A DNA stretch of 17,500 nt from NCBI GenBank assembly GCA_002005505.1, contig KV908342.1, positions 600,942-618,441 on the forward strand. Direction: 5' to 3'. Within the stretch, counting starts at the first letter, position 1; the number at the start of each line of letters is the position of its first letter. Under the pieces are notes generated by a model, which did not search any database, was not told the origin of the DNA, and saw only the letters and a list, made by a program, of their open reading frames with translations. This document shows, one piece after another, positions 6,301 to 16,505 of the stretch. A program made the translations under genes and the position numbers. Source of the stretch: Botryococcus braunii (Eukaryota; Chlorophyta; Trebouxiophyceae).

Positions 6301-7490
6301 GTCTGACACCTTCAACAATATACAGTCTGACTTCACCCCCAGACTTGCCTTTGTAGCCCTACTGTATTGTCTTATATGTCCCACTACATATAGTCTGACA
6401 TCTCTCACAACATATAGTCGGACATCTCCCCCAGACTTGCCTTTGCGAGTCCTACTGTATTGTCTTATATCTCCCACTACATAAAGCCTGACATCTCTTA
6501 CACATATAGTCCGACTTCTCCCCCAGACTTGCCTTTGCATCCCTACTGTATTGTCTTATATCTCCCACTACATATAGTCTGACATCTCTCACAACATATA
6601 GTCGGACATCTCCCCCAGACTTGCCTTTGCGAGTCCTACTGTATTGTCTTATATCTCCCACTACATAAAGCCTGACATCTCTTACACATATAGTCCGACT
6701 TCTCCCCCAGACTTGCCTTTGCATCCCTACTGTATTGTCTTATATCTCCCACTACATATAGTCTGACATCTCTCACAACATATAGTCGGACATCTCCCCC
6801 AGACTTGCTTGTGTAGTGATACCGTCTTGTACGACACATCCCACTATGCATTGTCTCACTTCTCCCCCAGACTTCCGTGTGGAGCCCTACTGTATAGTCT
6901 TTCATCTCCCACTACATATAGTCTGACTTTTCCCCCACTCTGCTTTTGAGGTCCTACTGGATTGTCTTATATCTCCCACTTCATATAGTCTGACATCTCT
7001 TACAACATATAGTCTGACTTTTCCCCCACTCTGCTTTTGAGGTGCTACAGTATAGTGTGTCCGCAACCTAATCTAAATTGTTAGATATCTCGCCTGGAGT
7101 CGCCCTAGTTCTTTCTTTTCTCACTCCAGCTTTTTTACTTTTTTAGAAGAGCCGAAAAGAAATAGCTGGAGCGGTAGTCCCACCATAATCTGACGTCTTC
7201 CCGAGTCTGTCTCTTGCGGCCCTCCTATAGTAAGACACTCAACCCCAAACTCGCCTTTGCAGTGCTACTGTAATCGGGCATCTCCCCGGGTCTTCCTTTT
7301 GCGGCCCCATTATAGTCTCACATCTCCCACAGGCTTCTTCAAGTCCTGGTTTAGTCTGACATCTCCTCTAGGCCTTCTCTAGTCCTACAGTAGTCTGACA
7401 CCTCCGCCAGACTTTTATGTGAGTTTGGAAATTTTCTTACTCGAATCTGACACTTCCCCCTGTGTTGCTGTTACAGTCTGACACATTTCC
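6301..7490 (+). repeat. tctgacatctcccccagac minisatellite with 184-bp higher-order copies
   Basis: Degenerate units of about 45-65 bp with the words agtcctactgta, ttgtcttatatctcccacta, catatagtctgacatctc and cccccagacttgcc. Two almost identical 184-bp copies (6435-6618 and 6619-6802) show a recent duplication of three to four units. The same words fill the spacers of the tandem array up to about 16.4 kb, so this is the oldest or most decayed part of one repeat family. Confidence 0.9.
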
Positions 7491-8340
7491 CAGGCGCGCT
7501 CCTGAGCTGTGCAGCGCTGAAAACAACGTGTGACCGGGAGACCCTTGCATCCAAATGTTCCATATTTAGTAATGTATTATCCACATCGGGCACACCCAAT
7601 GGGGAGATGGATGGGAAAGTGGAGCACATCCACATACTAGCAATCTCAGGTTCAAGTCCTGGGGGCAGATTACGTCTTTGTGCACGATGATGTGTATTTT
7701 TTATCTGTTTTGTGTGTGTGTGTGTGTGCGCGCGCGCGCGCGTGTGCGCGCGCACGTGCGCGCGTGCGGACACGCACTCACGAACCCGCTCCCACAAACA
7801 AGCGCATGCATCCACACAGACACAGACATAGGGTCAATTGGGAGATGATAAGGCCGCAGTTGATGACCGCAAACTGCTGAGTCCCTGTTCTCTTCTCACT
7901 GGACGTCCCCATCAGCACAACCACCTCCCACAGCCCCCTGCACAGGCCGCGTGCTCTCCACTGCCCCTTTGCCCAGTAAGCCCACACAGGAGACCATGTG
8001 GGTGCCATTGCTTCATGGCAGAGCCCTCCCTGGCGGCCTGGGCTCCCTACAAGCCTGCTCTGTAGTCCTACTACAGCCTCTCATCTCCCCTAGACTGTTT
8101 CTGGTCCTACAATACCCTTAAATTTTCCCCACACCTTTTTTAGTCCAACTATAGTTTGACACCTCCGCTGGGCTTTTCCAGTCCTACTGTAGTCTGACAT
8201 CTCAACCAGGGCTGCATTTCTAGTCCCGCTGTAGTCTGACCCCTCCCTTATGCTTTTCCAGTCCTACAGTAGTCTGACACCTCCCCCAGACTTGCTTATG
8301 TGAGTTTTCTTACCACAGTCTGACACTTCCCCCTGTGTTT
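7470..8340 (+). repeat. Array unit a (type 1, short form)
   Basis: Order: gcgctcctgagctgtgcagc, the cttgcatccaaatg box, tRNA-like block (7588-7668), (GT)n(GC)n 7710-7768, gggtcaattgggagatgat, a conserved block of about 190 bases (7880-8075), then agtcctactacag minisatellite. It lacks the 'gtccacctt...ggcttgattgcc' segment of later units. Confidence 0.85.
7588..7668 (+). repeat. tRNA-like block a
   Basis: Type 1. Loose box A-like gatgggaaagtgg, perfect box B ggttcaagtcc (7649-7659) followed by tgggggcag. No acceptor stem. Confidence 0.55.
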
Positions 8341-8582
8341 CTGTTACAGTCTGACACCTTCACCAGGCGCGCTCCTGAGCTGTGCTGCGCTGAAAAAAGT
8401 GTCACCAGGAGGACCCTTGCATCCAAATGTCCCATATTTAGTAATGTACTATCCACGTCGGTTACACCCAACGGGGAGATGGGTGGGAAAGTGGAGCACA
8501 TCTCCACGCCACGACTCACAGGTTCAAGTCCTGGGGGCAGACAACGTCTTTGAGCACATGGTGTGTATTTTCTTATTTCTTT

Positions 8583-8622
<40 letters not shown>

Positions 8623-9100
8623 CGCGCGCGCTCGCGCTCGCGCGCGTGCGCGGACACACACTCACGAACCCGCACCCACAAATAAGCGCATGCACCCACA
8701 CAGACACAGACACAGGGTCAATCGGGAGATTATCAGGCTGCAGGTGATGAGCACACCACGCTGAGTCCCTGCTCTCTTCTCACTGGACGTCCCCATCAGC
8801 ACAACCACCTCCCAAAGCCCCCTGCACAGGCCGCGTGCTCTCCACTGCCCCTTTGCCCAGTAGGCCCACTCAGGAGCCCTCGTGCTTTGGGCCATTGCTT
8901 TTTGTCATTGCTTGATGAGCCTCTCTCTGGCGGCCTAGGATCCCTCCAACCCTATTACTCTAGTGCCACTATAACCTCAAATCTCTCCCACATACTGTTC
9001 TAGTCCTACTATGGTCTCAAACCTCCCCCAGACTTGCTTGTGTGTTTCTGCAACTGTCTGACGCTTTCCCCCGCTTTCTTATGCCATCTTGGTACAGTCT
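8340..9100 (+). repeat. Array unit b (type 1, short form)
   Basis: Same order as unit a, with high identity in the tRNA-like block, the (GT)n(GC)n patch (about 8586-8654), gggtcaatcgggagattat and the conserved block (8761-8960). A small insertion, ttgtcattgcttgatgagcc, distinguishes the end of the conserved block. Confidence 0.85.
8459..8540 (+). repeat. tRNA-like block b
   Basis: Type 1. gggtgggaaagtgg and box B ggttcaagtcc (8521-8531). Nearly identical to blocks a and c. Confidence 0.55.
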
Positions 9101-9208
9101 GACATGATTCCCAGGGCTTGCCCGTGAGCTGTGCAGAGGTCCAAAAGGTTTTGACCAGAAAGCCCTTTGCATCGGAACTTCCCATACTTAACACTGTATT
9201 GTCTACTG

Positions 9209-9290
9209 CGGGCACACCCGATGGGGAGATGGGTGGGACAGTGGAGCACATCTCCACACCAGGACTCACAGGTTCAAGTCCTGGGGGCAG
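9209..9290 (+). repeat. tRNA-like block c
   Basis: Type 1. gggtgggacagtgg and box B ggttcaagtcc (9271-9281). Confidence 0.55.
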
Positions 9291-9565
9291 ATAAAATGTA
9301 TGAAGAAGTCACATTTATCTTTATTGCCAATCCAGTCCACCTTGCTTTTTTTTGGCCTTTGTTTCGAAATGGTGCTTCTTTCAAAGTGTGCCGCGCTTTG
9401 CCTTCGAAAGGCTCATTGGCAGACTTGATTGCCCTGTGCTTGGGGAGGCGCTCCTATCCAACCCCGTCACTCAGAGGCCCTGAAGTTCAAGTGAGGGGGG
9501 GGGGGAGGAGGAACAGACCAGGGAGGGTAGCGGGACACCCCCACGCGCGCTCGCAAGCACAAGCT

Positions 9566-9567
<2 letters not shown>

Positions 9568-9630
<63 letters not shown>

Positions 9631-9697
9631 ACACACACACACTCACACACACACACACACTCACACACACACACGCATGTACGCACACGCACACACA

Positions 9698-9728
<31 letters not shown>

Positions 9729-9768
9729 GCACGCACGCACGTGCACACACACACGCACGCACGCACGT

Positions 9769-9826
<58 letters not shown>

Positions 9827-9862
9827 TCACACACGTGCGCGAGCGCGCGCGCGCACGCATAC
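9568..9862 (+). repeat. (CA)n array of unit c
   Basis: About 290 bases of (CA)n with (CACG)n islands and gcgcgagcgcgcgcgcgc at the right end, prone to Z-DNA. Confidence 0.95.
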
Positions 9863-10388
9863 GCCCGCCGAAAATGAGTTGATCAAGCAGATGATGAGCA
9901 GACCCCTCTGAGTCCGTCTTCCCTTCTCTGGGAGTCTCCATCAGCACAACCACCTCCCGAAGCCCCCTGCACAGGCCGCGTGCTCTCCACTGCCCCTTTG
10001 CCCCAGCAGCCCACGCAGGAGACCACGTGGGTGCCATTGCTGCATGGCACAGCCCTCCCTGGCGGCCTGGGCTCCCTACAACCCTGCTCTCTAGTCCTAC
10101 TTTGACTTCAATGCCCCCCACTACTCTTCCTAGTCCAAATCTAGTATCAAACCTATCCCAGACTTGCCTTGTCTGGTCCTACTACACTCAGATATCGTCC
10201 CAGACTTGGCTATGTGTCATTACTACAATCTGACATCTCCTCCCTCTCCCGACCTGCTGGTGCAGGCTTACTATAGTCTGACGTATTTCCCAGGCTTGCA
10301 CTTGAGCTGAGCAGGAGTCAAAAACTGTTTCTCCAGGAAGACCCTTTGCATCCAAATTTCCCATACTTAATGCTGTATTGTTTCCTTT

Positions 10389-10468
10389 GGGTACACCCAA
10401 TGGGGAAAAGGATGGGAAATGGAGCACATCCACATACTAGCACTCACAGGTTCAATTCCTGGGGGCAG
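10389..10468 (+). repeat. tRNA-like block d
   Basis: Type 1. Box B ggttcaattcc (10449-10459). T25 follows 34 bases later, a potential Pol III stop. Confidence 0.55.
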
Positions 10469-10492
10469 ATAGATTGGTTTGATCATTTTCTA

Positions 10493-10532
10493 TTTTTTTT
10501 TTTTTTTTTTTTTTTTTGGGGGGGGGGGGGGG
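10493..10532 (+). repeat. T25 directly followed by G15
   Basis: Twenty-five T (10493-10517) followed at once by fifteen G (10518-10532) and further G-rich sequence to about 10551. In the transcript strand it is C15 then A25. Confidence 0.95.
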
Positions 10533-10804
10533 AGGGGAGGGGGGAGGGGGGCAAAAATCGAGTCCACCTTCCAGTTGCTTTCAGAGACTTTGTTGGCCTC
10601 TCGCTTCGGGTGGTGTTCCTGAGATGTGCTGCTGTGCTCGGCCTTCTACAGGCTCATTGGCAGGCTTCATTGCCCTGTCCACCAGTGTGGAGGGGGGGGG
10701 GGCGGCGGCTCCCACAGGACTCTGAGGCTCTAGAGTTTAACTTTCGCTGGGGGAGGGACGAAAAAGGAAGAGGAACACACACACATGCGCTCGCAAGAAC
10801 CAGG

Positions 10805-10854
<50 letters not shown>

Positions 10855-10908
10855 ACACACACAGAGACACACACACATGCACGCACGCACACACACGCAC
10901 ACACGCAG

Positions 10909-10942
<34 letters not shown>

Positions 10943-11062
10943 ACACACACACATGCACGCACGCACACATACACACACACGCACATGCACGCACGCACGC
11001 ACGCACACACTCACATGTACACACAAACACACACATGCACGCACGCACCCACACACTCTCGC

Positions 11063-11093
<31 letters not shown>

Positions 11094-11095
11094 AG
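10805..11095 (+). repeat. (CA)n array of unit d
   Basis: Mostly (CA)n with repeated cagagacacacacacatgca and (cacg)n patches, showing an internal duplication of about 80 bases (near 10860 and 10938). Confidence 0.95.
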
Positions 11096-11279
11096 ATACG
11101 CATGCGCACACCGACGTACAAACACAGTCAAATACACACACAAAGTGACAGACATGTAGAGGGTTTTATAAAAGGTGGTGATGATGGTATGTCACAAAGC
11201 CTGATATTCGAAAGTACAAAACACGATCCAGGGAACTTGGCAAAGTGGGAAGTCCCCAGCGTTTACACCAGTGCCCTGT

Positions 11280-11464
11280 ACTCCCTCCCTCCCTCCCTCC
11301 CTCCCTCCCTCCCTCCCTCCCTCCCTCCCTCCCTTCCTCCCTCCCTCCCTCCCTCTCTCCCTCCCTCTCTCCCTCCCTCCCTCCCTTCCTCCCTCCCTCC
11401 CTCCCTCCCTCCCTCCCTCCTTCCCTCACCCCTCTCTCCCTCCCTCCCTCCCTCCCTCCCTCCC
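11280..11464 (+). repeat. (CCCT)n array
   Basis: Near-pure (ccct)n, 185 bases, with ttcc and tctc variants. Shorter counterparts occupy the same place in the next two dimers. Confidence 0.95.
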
Positions 11465-11750
11465 CGATGACTTTGTCCACTCATTGTGCATGCGCACACA
11501 AGCTGGCTCGTATCGACGCAGACTTCTGACATTTCCCTCAGCCTTGCTATTCTAGTCCTGCTGCCATCTGACTTCACCCCCAGGCATGCTTTTGAGCTGA
11601 GCTGCGTTCGAAGAAATCTGCCACCAAGAAGACAGTTGCATCCAAGTGTCCCGTACTTAACATACTTGAGCTGAGCTGGGTTCGAAGAATCTGTCGCCAA
11701 GAAGACATTTGCATCCAAGTGTCCCGTACTTAACATACTTGTAGTCATTC

Positions 11751-11830
11751 TGGCACACTCGACTGGGAAGTGGATGGCAACGTGGGGCACACCCACATGC
11801 AGCGGGCACAGGTTCAAATCCTGGGGACAG
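11751..11830 (+). repeat. tRNA-like block e
   Basis: Type 2. Good box A tggcaacgtgg (about 11775-11785) and box B ggttcaaatcc (11811-11821), 36 bases apart start to start. T-stem pairs 4 of 5. Confidence 0.6.
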
Positions 11831-12078
11831 TTCCTAGACTTCTCGACGGTACATTTGTTTTTGTTGGACTCCACCTTCTACTTGCCTTCAGTCATGTTTG
11901 GTAACCTGCTTTAGAGTGGTGCTCCATATAAATATTTATTTTTTCACTCTTTATGGTCCAAAACTTATTGGCAGGCGTGATTGCCCTGTCATTACTCTGG
12001 TGGGAGGGTGCTTCTACACGATTGTTCCGCTACTCTGGGGTTCTAGAGCCTAAGTCTCATAAGGGGGCAGGGAGAGAG

Positions 12079-12089
12079 ACACACGCGCA

Positions 12090-12152
<63 letters not shown>

Positions 12153-12155
12153 TTT

Positions 12156-12192
<37 letters not shown>
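12079..12192 (+). repeat. (CA)n then (TG)n, self-complementary
   Basis: (CA)n 12079-12150, an eight-base spacer attttacg, then (TG)n 12158-12190. The two halves can pair as one long hairpin. Confidence 0.9.
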
Positions 12193-12196
<4 letters not shown>

Positions 12197-12226
12197 CCTG
12201 CGTGTGTGTGCTCGTCACCCGTTGGG

Positions 12227-12307
12227 TCAACTCACTTTCGCTCCCCCGCTAGTCTGTATGCGACATGCACACACATGCACACTAGCGGGCGAGCGAACGT
12301 GAGTTGA
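12227..12307. repeat. Inverted repeat, 27-bp arms, 2 mismatches
   Basis: Left arm 12227-12253 begins tcaactcac and ends cccgctagt; right arm 12281-12307 begins actagcggg and ends gtgagttga. The loop is 27 bases and contains two catgcac words. The right arm is the normal array sequence found in other units, so the left arm and the (TG)n before it are the inverted copy. Confidence 0.9.
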
Positions 12308-12900
12308 TCCTGCAGGTGATGAGCACACCACGCAGAGTCCTTCTTTTCTTCTCTCTGGAAGTTTCCGTCAGCACAACCACCTCCCGCAGCCCCATGCACA
12401 GGCTGCGTGCTCTCCACGGCCCCTTTGCCCCGTAGGCCCCCTCACGAGACCTCGTGCGTCGTGCCATTGCTTTATGAAATTGCTTCATGCCAATTTGTTT
12501 GTGCCATTGCTTCATTGCACCCCTTTCTGGCGGCCTGGGATCCCTCCAGCCCTGCTCTTGCAGTCCTACTACAGCCTTCCATCTCACCTAGCCTGTTTCT
12601 AAGCCTATTATTGTCTGACATCTCCCCTAGACCTGCTTTTTGAAGTCTTATTATAGTTCGACATCCCCCAAAGAAATTTCCAAGGCTTACGACAGTCTGA
12701 CATCTCCCCAGGACTTTATTTTTGTGTTGTCACAACAGTCAGAACCCCCCCCCCCAAACCTGCTTAGGCAGTCTATTTACAGTCTGACATATTGTCCAGG
12801 CTTGTCCATGAGCCTGCAGCTGTGCAGCGGTTAAGAACTGCTTTACCAGGAAGAGATTTGTATCCAAATGTGTTATACTTAATACTGTAATATCTGCTTT

Positions 12901-12981
12901 GTGTACACCCGATAGAGAGATGGATGGGCAAGCAGAGCACGTCTGTGTGCATGTACTCACAGGTTCAAGTCCTGGGGACAG
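12901..12981 (+). repeat. tRNA-like block f
   Basis: Type 1, more diverged. Box A region gatgggcaagcag; box B ggttcaagtcc (12962-12972) intact. Confidence 0.5.
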
Positions 12982-13261
12982 CTTGGTTGAGGTTGATCAT
13001 TTTATTTTTTCTGCCAATCGAGTCCACCTTGCTTTCAGACATTTTTTGGCCCTCTGTTTCGGGTGGTGTTCATGTGAAGGTGTGTTGCGCTCTGTCTTCT
13101 ACAGGCATAGTGGCAGGCTTGATTGCCCTGTCCTCTATGAAGAGGGGGGGACGCTTTCACCGAGCAATTACTCTGGCTCTAGAGCTCAACTTTTGCCCCC
13201 CGGGGGGGGGTGAGGCGTGGAGGGAAGAGGGACCCAGCCGCACGCTCTCGCAAGCACATGA

Positions 13262-13348
<87 letters not shown>
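13262..13348 (+). repeat. (CA)n array of unit f
   Basis: About 87 bases of pure (CA)n, the cleanest array in the window. Confidence 0.95.
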
Positions 13349-13349
<1 letters not shown>

Positions 13350-13502
13350 TTAGTGGGTGGGCGCGTGCGCACACGCGTGCACTCACGAAATCGAACCCGA
13401 AAATAAGCTCATGCAAATACACAAACTTAGACATAGAAAACACAATCCGGGGAGCCAGGCAAAGTATGAACCCTTGTACTGCCCATGCGTTCACACCACT
13501 GC

Positions 13503-13600
13503 ACCTCCCTCCCTCCCTCCCTCCCTCCCTCCCTCCCTCACTCCCTCTCTCCCCCCCTTTCTCCCACCCTCCCTCCCACCCACCCTCCTTCCCTCCCCAA
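13503..13600 (+). repeat. (CCCT)n array of unit f
   Basis: ccct repeats with a decayed right half (ccccccctttctcccaccct). Confidence 0.9.
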
Positions 13601-13794
13601 TGTCTGTGTCAACACAACACAGAGCGCAGCACTTGGTTCATTTTAACACAGACTCCTAGCCTTGCTAAGGTAGTCCTACTGCATTCTAGCATCTCCCCCA
13701 CGCATGCTCTTGACATGAGCTGCGTTCGAAAAATCTCCCACCAGGAAGCCGTTTGCACCCAAGTCTCCCTTATACAACATACTTTTGTCCGCTC

Positions 13795-13874
13795 TGGCAC
13801 ACTCAACCGGGAAGTGGATGGCAAAGAGGGGCACACCCACATGCTGCACGCACAGGTTCAAGTCCTGGGGACAG
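13795..13874 (+). repeat. tRNA-like block g
   Basis: Type 2. Box A tggcaaagagg and box B ggttcaagtcc (13855-13865). T-rich run follows near 13917. Confidence 0.6.
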
Positions 13875-14687
13875 ATAGTAGTTGTCAACATTGCTGCGCA
13901 ATAAAACTTTTACACATTTTTTTTTTTATTCTTGAACTTTACCGTCAACCACCGCCCCCTGCTTTCCGTCACACTTGCTGAGGTCTGTTTCAGAACGGTG
14001 ATTCACTCGGTGTTCTCCAAGATTTATTGAACGGCTTGATTGCCTTGCGGAAGGTCTGGTGGGAGGTGCTTCTACACAATTCCATTGGGATTTCCGTTTC
14101 TCAGGGATTCTAGATTTCAATTCTCACGGGGGAGGGACGGGGACGGGGAGGGGAGAGGGACACATGCACGATGTCCCCTCTTCTCTTCTTTGGAAGTCCC
14201 CATCAGCCAAAACGCCTTCCGCAGTCCCCCGAACTTGATGCATGCTCTCCACTGCCCCTTTGTCTATTAGGCCCTTGCAGGAGACCACATGGCTCTTGCC
14301 ATTGGCTTTATGAGATTGTTTTATGGAACTTTGATCGGTCCATTGCTCTACGGCAGCCCTTCCTGGCGGCCTGGGATCCCTCCAACCCTTCTCTTGCAGT
14401 CCTACTACGCTCTCTCATCTCCCCTAGACTGTTTCTAGTCCTACTATGTGCGACATCACCCCAAGACCTTGCTTCTGTGTTTCTACGAGAGCCTGACACG
14501 CCCCCCCCCCCCCACCTGCTTATGCAGTCTGTTAACAGTCTGACTGCCCTCCCCCCCTCCAACCTGCTTATGCAGTCTGACATATTTCCCAGGCGTTGCT
14601 CTTGAGCCGTGCAGCAGTCAACGACTGCCTGACCAGGAAGACCTTTGCATCCATATGACCCATATTTCACACTGTATTGAATACTTT

Positions 14688-14765
14688 GGGTACACCCAAT
14701 GGGGAGATGGATGGGTAAGGGTGGCAACGTTCGCACCACTCACAGGCTCAAGTCCTGGAGGAGAA
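14688..14765 (+). repeat. tRNA-like block h
   Basis: Type 1. Box B damaged to ggctcaagtcc (14744-14754); box A region disturbed. Confidence 0.5.
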
Positions 14766-14982
14766 TTGGGAAGGTCGCCACATTGTTTTTGCCAATTTCT
14801 CCACCTTCCACTTTCGTTCAACGATTTTATTGCCCCCTGGTTTCCGGTGGTGTGTTCGTGTGAAAGTTTGCTGCGCTTTGCCTTCTACAGGCTCATTGGT
14901 AGACTTCATTGCCCTGTCCTGAGTTGGTACCCCGGGGGGGGGGGGGGAGGGGGACACCTCTAGAGCTCGTCTATTGCGGGGG

Positions 14983-14987
<5 letters not shown>

Positions 14988-15063
<76 letters not shown>

Positions 15064-15150
15064 GCGCGCGCACGCACGCACGCACGCACGAACGCGCGCT
15101 CACGCACGCACGCACGCACGCACAAACGCGCGCGCACGCACGCATGCACG

Positions 15151-15181
<31 letters not shown>
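14988..15181 (+). repeat. (CA)n and (CACG)n array of unit h
   Basis: Seventy bases of (CA)n, then about 90 bases of (cgca)n with aacgcgcgc insertions that recur at about 15090 and 15124, then (CA)n again. Confidence 0.95.
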
Positions 15182-15328
15182 CCTAACAAACACAAAATGA
15201 CAGGCATATAGGGGGTTGAATATAATGGGAAGAGGATGGTGGGAGGCAAAGTACATTTCTGATGTTCGAAAGGGGTCAAACTATCTGGGGCGCCTTGCAA
15301 TGCCCCTGCATTGCATTAACACCAGTGC

Positions 15329-15400
15329 ACTCCCTCCCTCCCTGCCTCCCTCCCTCACCCTCCCTGCCTCCCTCCCTCAACCTCCCTCACTCCCTCCCCA
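15329..15400 (+). repeat. (CCCT)n array of unit h
   Basis: Short, decayed (ccct)n with ctgcctccctccctca appearing twice. Confidence 0.85.
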
Positions 15401-15650
15401 ATGTCTTTGTGCACGGAGCACAGAGCGCTCAAGCAGCCTCTGGCCCACTCTTTGAGCACAAGCACACAAGTGGGCTCATTTCCAAGCAGCATTCTGACCA
15501 TCTCACCCAGCCTTGCTCTTGCAGTCCTACTGCATTCTGACTTCAGCCCCAGACATCTGGTTAAGTTCTAAGTTTCGCGTTCGAAGAATCTGTCACCAGG
15601 AAGACGCTTGCATCCAAGTGTCCCGTACTTAACATACTTCAATACACCCT

Positions 15651-15728
15651 GGCACACTCAACCTGGAAGTGGATGGCAAAATGGGGCACACCCACATGCA
15701 GGGGCACAGGTTCAAATCCTGGGGACAG
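15651..15728 (+). repeat. tRNA-like block i
   Basis: Type 2. Box A tggcaaaatgg and box B ggttcaaatcc (15709-15719). Confidence 0.6.
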
Positions 15729-16003
15729 TTACCTGAAAGGTAGAGAACCTTATTTTTGTTGAACCCCACCTTCTACTTGCCGTCAGCCTTCTACATCTTC
15801 CATTTGTTGACTCAGTATTGCAATAGTGTTCCAAAAACTTATTCCTTTTCACTTGGGATTCTCCAAGGCAGGCTTGATTGCCTTGTCGACACTCTGGTGG
15901 GAGGTGCTTCTACACGATTCCATTGGGTTCCTTTACTCTGGGATTCTAGAGTTCCAATTCTCATGGGGGAGGGACGGGGAGGGGAGAGGGACGTGCTCGC
16001 ACG

Positions 16004-16004
16004 T

Positions 16005-16056
<52 letters not shown>

Positions 16057-16098
16057 GTGCACCCACGCACACATGCATGCATCACGCACGCATGCACG

Positions 16099-16161
<63 letters not shown>

Positions 16162-16178
16162 ATACACACACACACACA
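16004..16178 (+). repeat. (CA)n array of unit i
   Basis: Two (CA)n blocks separated by gggtgcacccacgcacacat and a run of catgcatgcatcacgcacgc. Confidence 0.95.
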
Positions 16179-16379
16179 CTCGCAGCGAGCGAAGTGGATT
16201 GATCAATCAGTAGATGAGCACACCACGGTACGTCTTGCCTTCTCCCTGTGGGCAAGACTGATAGTACCAGCTACCATAGTACACTTTTACATCGCCCCCC
16301 ATCCTGACTTTTGGTCCAACATTCTGATGCTCTGCCCCAGTCGTCGCTTTGTACCCCTGCTATAGTCTGAATCTCCCCT

Positions 16380-16505
16380 CATAATGAATTTTCATTATTG
16401 AATTTTCAATATTCACATATTGAATTTTCATTATTTCATTACTCATTTCATTATTCACATGATGAATTTTTCCTTATTGAACACTGTTTGAAACATCTAA
16501 TTAAT
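16380..16505. repeat. AT-rich patch with tgaattttcattatt repeats
   Basis: About 125 bases, roughly three quarters A/T, with tgaattttcattatt-type direct repeats. It sits just past the right edge of the tandem array. Confidence 0.75.

Larger units (their letters stand above)
9100..10255 (+). repeat. Array unit c (type 1, long form)
   Basis: tRNA-like block (9209-9290), then the 'ccagtccaccttgc...ggcagacttgattgccctg' segment (9332-9440), a G-run, a 290-bp (CA)n array (9568-9862), the conserved block (9908-10100) and minisatellite. This is the first unit to carry both segments. Confidence 0.85.
10255..12770 (+). repeat. Higher-order dimer 1 (units d+e)
   Basis: Unit d (type 1): tRNA-like block 10389-10468, T25-G15, stem segment, (CA)n 10805-11095, aaagtgacagacatgtagag, (CCCT)n 11280-11464. 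Unit e (type 2): a 75-bp tandem duplication (11592-11740), tRNA-like block 11751-11830, stem segment with ggtgggagggtgcttctaca, (CA)n, inverted repeat, conserved block (12318-12570). The two unit types differ consistently after the (CA)n: (CCCT)n after type 1, conserved block after type 2. Confidence 0.85.
12770..14560 (+). repeat. Higher-order dimer 2 (units f+g)
   Basis: Same order as dimer 1: type 1 block 12901-12981, stem segment, C/G-runs, (CA)n 13262-13348, cacaatccggggagcc, (CCCT)n 13503-13600, then type 2 block 13795-13874, stem segment, a G-rich stretch without its (CA)n, and a decayed conserved block (14170-14400). Confidence 0.85.
14560..16370 (+). repeat. Higher-order dimer 3 (units h+i)
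   Basis: Type 1 block 14688-14765, stem segment, G-run, (CA)n/(CACG)n 14988-15181, aaatgacaggcatatagggg, (CCCT)n 15329-15400, type 2 block 15651-15728, stem segment, G-rich stretch, (CA)n 16004-16178, then only the first bases of the conserved block (gatgagcacaccacggtacg) before the array ends near 16.37 kb. Confidence 0.85.

Noticed and set aside
6435..6802. CRISPR-like regular repeats
   Set aside because: The copies are 184 bp and contiguous with no variable spacers, in eukaryotic intronic DNA; an ordinary higher-order minisatellite.
10346..11470. 374-residue plus-strand ORF
   Set aside because: It strings together the array unit, (CA)n and (CCCT)n; the content is HTHT and LPPSLPPS only.
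7778..12587. Recurring GQWRARGLCRGL ORF as a gene or duplicated exon family
   Set aside because: Codons differ by replacement changes, later copies are frameshifted, and starts and ends run into unrelated repeat sequence.
7588..15728. Functional tRNA genes
   Set aside because: Box A/B and a T arm are present, but acceptor and anticodon stems cannot be formed.
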